A stretch of 8,251 bases of DNA from an uncultured Phascolarctobacterium sp. GTDB lineage: Bacteria > Bacillota > Negativicutes > Acidaminococcales > Acidaminococcaceae. The stretch is taken from positions 1 through 8,251 of the forward strand of contig NZ_CAADXO010000010.1 in NCBI RefSeq assembly GCF_900753045.1. The letters are read 5' to 3'. Of this stretch, positions 5,390 to 8,251 are shown piece by piece; the stretch's first letter is position 1, and each line of letters begins with the position of its first letter. A program made the translations under genes and the position numbers. A model generated the notes under the pieces. The model was given only the letters and a program-made list of their open reading frames with translations. It ran no database searches and was not told the origin of the DNA.

Positions 5390-5472
5390 TTATCCACCAA
5401 TCCACAAAAGTTATGCACACTGTGGATAACTTTTGTGAAAAACTGGGGATAAGTGGGAAATTATCGGGATAA
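5390..5472. promoter_or_regulatory. cluster of DnaA-box-like sites (oriC-like or DnaA-titration/regulatory site)
   Basis: Measured against TTWTNCACA, three 9-mers match fully: TTATGCACA (plus, 5411-5419), TTATCCACA (minus, 5421-5429) and TTTTTCACA (minus, 5434-5442). Near matches are TTATCCACC (plus, 5390-5398), TTATCCCCA (minus, 5444-5452) and TTATCCCGA (minus, 5464-5472). The centres lie about 21, 10, 13, 10 and 20 bp apart, close to helical phasing. An AT-rich stretch follows at about 5490-5527. This density is what DnaA-binding regions look like. The genes usually beside oriC (dnaA, dnaN, rpmH) are absent from the window, so a secondary DnaA cluster or a DnaA-controlled promoter pair is as likely as an origin. 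Confidence 0.6.
5403..5437. repeat. 35-bp near-perfect palindrome holding two head-to-head DnaA boxes
   Basis: CACAAAAGTTATGCACA (5403-5419) and TGTGGATAACTTTTGTG (5421-5437) are reverse complements with one mismatch in 17, around a single central C. The symmetry extends well beyond the two 9-mer boxes. It could act as a protein-binding palindrome or a cruciform. There is no T-run on either side, so it is not an intrinsic terminator. Confidence 0.8.
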
Positions 5473-5527
5473 ATCCACCGGGAGAAGTGAATAACCTAAT
5501 TTTAAAAAAATCATTTTTACATAGTAC

Positions 5528-5556
5528 TTGCAAGTTATCTCAAATAGTGCTATAAT
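5528..5556 (+). promoter_or_regulatory. sigma-A promoter with extended -10 for the membrane-protein gene
   Basis: TTGCAA (5528-5533), a 17-bp spacer and TATAAT (5551-5556) are preceded by TGC, which makes an extended -10. The predicted start is near 5563, only about 27 nt before the TTG start codon, so the leader has no room for a riboswitch. The DnaA-box cluster ends about 55 bp upstream of the -35. Confidence 0.85.
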
Positions 5557-5589
5557 CACTAGCTAATACATGAATGGGAGGAAATACTC

Positions 5590-6147
5590 TTGGAACATAA
5601 AAATATTTATCAACTTGTTCTCGCAGGTGTACTGTGCGCTATAGGCTTGGTTGTACCTATGGTTATGCCGAAGGTGATTATCGGACCGATGTCCTTTACT
5701 CTTGGTGCGCATGTGGCAATCTTTCTGGCAATGTTTATTTCGCCTAAGGTGGCAGCAGCTGTCTGCCTGGGTACAACGATGGGCTTTTTCGTAACCACGC
5801 CCCTGATTATCGCTGCGCGTGCAGCAACCCATATTATTTTCGCTCTGGTCGGTGCATTAATTATTAAACGCTATCCGAATATTATGGAGAGCTTCGTTGC
5901 AGGTATCGGTCTGAATCTGGGACTTGCTGTATTGCATGCTTTGGGTGAGGTGCTTGTGGTAGCGCCCTTTTTCTTCAGCGGTTATATGTTTACGCCGGAG
6001 CAGCTGTCCAATGGCTTTGTGATGAGCGTTATCGTGCTGGTGGGTGCCGGTACTGTGCTACATTCGGTTATGGATTGCAGTATTTCCGTGCTGCTGTGGA
6101 AATTTGTCAGAGCGGCAGTGCCTTCGATTAAGCTGATTCGTGGCTAA
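5590..6147 (+). CDS. six-helix integral membrane protein, ECF-transporter S-component-like
   Basis: This is a 185-residue, very hydrophobic protein, probably in the cytoplasmic membrane. Likely helices are at about residues 8-28, 37-52, 55-72, 75-92, 103-128 and 145-172. Length, helix count and the start of helix one (QLVLAGVLCAIGLVVPMVMP) resemble the substrate-binding S components of energy-coupling factor vitamin transporters. The stretch IGPMSFTLGAHVAIFLAMFISPKVA brings to mind the niacin-type (NiaX) group, but that is recollection rather than proof. No EcfA, EcfA' or EcfT gene is nearby, as expected for a group II system using a shared module. The start is TTG, chosen because GGGAGG (5576-5581) lies eight bases upstream; the ATGs at 5570 and 5574 are out of frame. 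It is monocistronic. Substrate unknown. Confidence 0.75.
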   Translation: MEHKNIYQLVLAGVLCAIGLVVPMVMPKVIIGPMSFTLGAHVAIFLAMFISPKVAAAVCLGTTMGFFVTTPLIIAARAATHIIFALVGALIIKRYPNIMESFVAGIGLNLGLAVLHALGEVLVVAPFFFSGYMFTPEQLSNGFVMSVIVLVGAGTVLHSVMDCSISVLLWKFVRAAVPSIKLIRG

Positions 6148-6173
6148 GATGTGATTTTAAAATTTAAAACTAA

Positions 6174-6234
6174 AAGCGTGCAGGCTTACGGCTGACTGAT
6201 GTCAGTTTGTGCAAGCCTGCACGCTTATTTTTTT
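6174..6234. terminator. bidirectional terminator between the membrane-protein gene and hemL
   Basis: A perfect 14-bp stem (AAGCGTGCAGGCTT at 6174-6187 with AAGCCTGCACGCTT at 6213-6226) encloses a 25-nt loop. The loop has its own small hairpin, CTGAC-TGAT-GTCAG (6192-6205). On the plus strand ATTTTTTT follows. On the minus strand a T-rich stretch follows (the A-rich run at about 6157-6173). It can therefore serve both convergent transcripts. Confidence 0.88.
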
Positions 6235-6247
6235 GATGCTTTAGCTG

Positions 6248-7546
6248 TTATTTTCTTGCTTTGGCAACCTCAGCGAAGGCAATTTCCGCAGCATCGATAG
6301 TCTTTTGCAAATCTTCGGGACTGTGAGCAACGGAAACAAAGTTTGTTTCGAACTGAGAAGGAGGCAGATAGATGCCTTGCTCCAGCATAGAGTGGAAGTA
6401 GATTTTGAAGGCTTCCAGATCGCTGGCTGCAGCGCTGTCAAAATCAGTTACCGGTTTATCGCTGAAGAAAACGGTGAACATGCTGCCGAGACGATGAATC
6501 TGTACAGGTACACCGGCCTTAGCTGCTGCCTTTTCCAAGCCGCCGGTCAGAATAGCGCAAAGGCTTTCTGCACGGTTGCAGACATCGTTCTGTTCCATGT
6601 AGGTGAGTGCGGCAATGCCTGCAGCCATAGCCAGCGGGTTACCGCTTAAGGTACCTGCCTGATACATCGGGCCCGCAGGTGAAACCATCTGCATGATTTC
6701 GCGCTTGCCGCCGTAAGCAGCAACAGGAAGACCGCCGCCGATTACCTTGCCGAGGCAGGTGATATCGGGATCGATGTCATAGAGGGACTGGCTACCGCCC
6801 TGAGCGCTGCGGAAGCCGCTCATAACCTCGTCACAGATAAGAAGCGCGCCGTATTTTTTAGTGATGGCACGTACTCCCTCCAGGAAGCCTTCGTGCGGAA
6901 GTACCAGGCCCATGTTGCCCGGAGTAGGCTCCATGATAACGCAGGCGATTTCTTCGCCGCGCTCGGCAAAAACCTTTTCCAGAGCAGGCAGGTCGTTGAA
7001 CGGTACGGTAATAGTGGTTGCTGCTACTGCCTTAGGTACGCCAGGGCTGTCGGGTACACCGAAGGTAGCTCCGCCGCTGCCGGCTTTAACAAGCAGGCTG
7101 TCATGGTGACCATGGTAGCAGCCGATGAATTTAATGATGCAGTCGCGGCCGGTGTAGGCACGTGCTAAGCGCAGAGCGCTCATGGTTGCTTCGGTACCGC
7201 TGTTGACCATGCGGACCATATCCATGGACGGAACGAGGCGGCAGACTAATTTTGCCAGCTCGGTTTCGGCAATTGTCGGAGCGCCGTAGGAGGTGCCTTT
7301 TTCAGCAGCAGCCTTGATAGCGTCGGTTACGCAGTCAGGCACATGGCCCATGAGCAGCGGACCGTAGGACATAACGTAGTCGATGTATTCGTTGCCGTCG
7401 ATGTCATAGATTTTGCTGCCCTTGCCGCCGGAGATGAACGGCGGTACACCGCCGACACTGCGGAAGGAGCGCACGGGGCTGTTAACGCCGCCGGGGATAT
7501 ATTGGCGTGCTTCTTCAAAAGCAGCCTGAGATTTTGTATGTTCCAT
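6248..7546 (-). CDS. hemL: glutamate-1-semialdehyde 2,1-aminomutase
   Basis: Cytoplasmic PLP enzyme that moves the amino group of glutamate-1-semialdehyde to give 5-aminolevulinate, the last step of the C5 route in heme, siroheme and corrinoid synthesis. The 432 residues match HemL (about 425-435). Motifs are PGGVNSPVRSF at 18-28, VNSGTEATMSALRLAR at 114-129, YHGHHD at 144-149, the PLP aspartate D239 in ICDEVMSGFR, the PLP lysine K267 in CLGKVIGGGLP, and the AGTLSGNPLAM block at 297-307. It starts at the ATG at 7546, eight bases from AGGAG; that Shine-Dalgarno directly follows the hemB stop codon (TAAGGAG), with 12 nt between the genes, so translational coupling is likely. HemB, which uses the product, is upstream. 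The siroheme branch would link it to sulfur assimilation, but nothing here shows which tetrapyrrole is made. Confidence 0.97.
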   Translation of the reverse strand: MEHTKSQAAFEEARQYIPGGVNSPVRSFRSVGGVPPFISGGKGSKIYDIDGNEYIDYVMSYGPLLMGHVPDCVTDAIKAAAEKGTSYGAPTIAETELAKLVCRLVPSMDMVRMVNSGTEATMSALRLARAYTGRDCIIKFIGCYHGHHDSLLVKAGSGGATFGVPDSPGVPKAVAATTITVPFNDLPALEKVFAERGEEIACVIMEPTPGNMGLVLPHEGFLEGVRAITKKYGALLICDEVMSGFRSAQGGSQSLYDIDPDITCLGKVIGGGLPVAAYGGKREIMQMVSPAGPMYQAGTLSGNPLAMAAGIAALTYMEQNDVCNRAESLCAILTGGLEKAAAKAGVPVQIHRLGSMFTVFFSDKPVTDFDSAAASDLEAFKIYFHSMLEQGIYLPPSQFETNFVSVAHSPEDLQKTIDAAEIAFAEVAKARK

Positions 7547-7558
7547 TGTTATATCTCC

Positions 7559-8251
7559 TTATTTGCCTTGCAGCCATTTTGCTACATCAAGCGCATGGTA
7601 GGTAATAATCATTTTGGCACCTGCACGCTTGAAGCCCAGCATGGTTTCCATAACGATACGTTTTTCGTCAATCCAGCCTTTTTCAGCTGCAGCCTTAACC
7701 ATAGCATATTCGCCGCTGACATTATAAACACACAGCGGACGGTTAAAGGTTTCGTGTACACGTTGCACAATGTCGAGGAAGGCCAGCGCCGGTTTAACCA
7801 TAACGATATCTGCGCCTTCTTCAATATCCAGAGCAACCTCGCGCAGAGCCTCGTCGCTGTTGGCTGGGTCCATCTGGTAGCCTTTGCGGTCGCCTGCGGA
7901 CGGAGCGGAATCTGCTGCGGCGCGGAAGGGACCGTAATATGCGGAAGCAAATTTTGCGGAATAAGCCATGATAGGAATATGGTTGAAGCCTGCTGCATCC
8001 AGTGCTTCACGGATAGCCTTAACATAACCGTCCATCATATTGGAGGGAGCAATCATGTCAGCACCGGCCTGAGCGTGGGAAACAGCAACCTTAGCTAAGA
8101 GCGGCAGAGTTTCATCGTTGTTGACGGTGCAGCCGTTTTGCAGTACGCCGCAATGACCATGCTCGGTGTATTCGCACAGGCAGACGTCGGTAATGATAAC
8201 CAGCTCAGGGTATTTTGCTTTAATCAGCTTGCAGGCCTGCTGTACAGGCTC
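7559..8251 (-). CDS. hemB: delta-aminolevulinic acid dehydratase (porphobilinogen synthase), N-terminal part outside window
   Basis: HemB condenses two 5-aminolevulinate molecules to porphobilinogen. The frame is open to the window edge, so the gene continues beyond 8251; the ATG at 8056 is an internal methionine. The 230 visible residues are the C-terminal two thirds to three quarters of a protein usually about 325 long. VCLCEYTEHGHCG (visible residues 23-35) gives the three zinc cysteines C24, C26 and C34 in the same spacing as E. coli C120, C122, C130. The enzyme is therefore of the zinc type, not the aspartate-rich magnesium type. The two Schiff-base lysines are K100 (AYSAKFASAYYGPFR) and K153 (VMVKPALAFLDIV). 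The end TYHALDVAKWLQGK is typical. It stops 12 nt before hemL, the gene for the preceding step. Promoter and start are not visible. Confidence 0.96.
   Translation of the reverse strand, partial: EPVQQACKLIKAKYPELVIITDVCLCEYTEHGHCGVLQNGCTVNNDETLPLLAKVAVSHAQAGADMIAPSNMMDGYVKAIREALDAAGFNHIPIMAYSAKFASAYYGPFRAAADSAPSAGDRKGYQMDPANSDEALREVALDIEEGADIVMVKPALAFLDIVQRVHETFNRPLCVYNVSGEYAMVKAAAEKGWIDEKRIVMETMLGFKRAGAKMIITYHALDVAKWLQGK

Larger units (their letters stand above)
5223..5589. other. 367-bp divergent intergenic region
   Basis: No convincing gene lies here. It holds, from left to right: the Shine-Dalgarno and leader of the Rrf2 gene, with a GAGTT-A-AACTC palindrome at 5238-5248; the Rrf2 promoter (5274-5302); an unexplained purine-rich stretch (5303-5389); the DnaA-box-like cluster (5390-5472); an AT-rich stretch with TTTTAAAAAAAT (about 5490-5527); and the promoter and Shine-Dalgarno of the membrane-protein gene. 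A 25-codon frame at 5352-5429 overlaps the boxes and was not accepted. Confidence 0.75.

Noticed and set aside
5352..5429. 25-codon frame starting ATG-GAT-AGG in the intergenic region
   Set aside because: It has a weak ribosome binding site and no promoter of its own, and it overlaps the DnaA-box palindrome, which better explains the sequence.
7559..8056. hemB as a complete 165-residue gene starting at the ATG at 8056
   Set aside because: The frame is open upstream to the window edge and encodes the zinc-binding VCLCEYTEHGHCG motif of HemB, so the gene is cut by the window, not short.
7343..8098. A 251-codon plus-strand frame crossing the hemB/hemL junction
   Set aside because: It spans two well-supported genes on the other strand and resembles no family; chance open frame.

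Overview
The window looks like chromosomal housekeeping DNA from an anaerobic, low-to-mid GC Bacillota. The support is an [FeFe]-hydrogenase maturase (HydE), the C5 (glutamate) route of tetrapyrrole synthesis, an Rrf2-family regulator, strong AGGAGG-type ribosome binding sites and consensus sigma-A promoters. I suspect Negativicutes (Acidaminococcaceae/Veillonellaceae-like) from the general look of the proteins, but nothing in the sequence proves it. I see no insertion sequence, prophage, CRISPR array, tRNA or rRNA.

Layout. (1) Positions 35-3334, minus strand: a tight three-gene operon, nifS/iscS-type cysteine desulfurase, then hydE, then mnmA, with a 4-nt gap and a 4-bp ATGA overlap. The pairing of desulfurase and MnmA explains sulfur delivery to tRNA U34; HydE between them is the unusual member. 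(2) Positions 3335-3736: a 402-bp divergent regulatory region with a weak nifS promoter on the minus strand and a strong cysK promoter on the plus strand. The cysK transcript has a roughly 170-nt leader with a possible 10-codon peptide ending Arg-Cys-stop. (3) Positions 3737-4666, plus: cysK. (4) Positions 4785-5222, minus: an Rrf2/IscR/CymR-like regulator, convergent with cysK; each gene has its own terminator. (5) Positions 5223-5589: a 367-bp divergent intergenic region with a consensus promoter on each strand. Between them is a cluster of DnaA-box-like 9-mers, including a 35-bp near-perfect palindrome, followed by an AT-rich stretch. (6) Positions 5590-6147, plus: a six-helix membrane protein resembling an ECF-transporter S component, starting at TTG. 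(7) Positions 6248-8251, minus: hemB (its N-terminal part lies beyond the window) followed by hemL, the 5-aminolevulinate to porphobilinogen steps, ending at a terminator shared with the membrane-protein gene.

How it fits together: cysK makes cysteine, the desulfurase mobilises its sulfur, and MnmA (tRNA thiolation) and HydE (an iron-sulfur radical-SAM enzyme) use sulfur or Fe-S clusters. The neighbouring Rrf2 protein, with three cysteines in the IscR region, is a reasonable candidate regulator of this set. No wholly new system stands out. The parts that most deserve a second look are the DnaA-box cluster, the possible cysteine leader peptide before cysK, and the nifS-hydE-mnmA arrangement.
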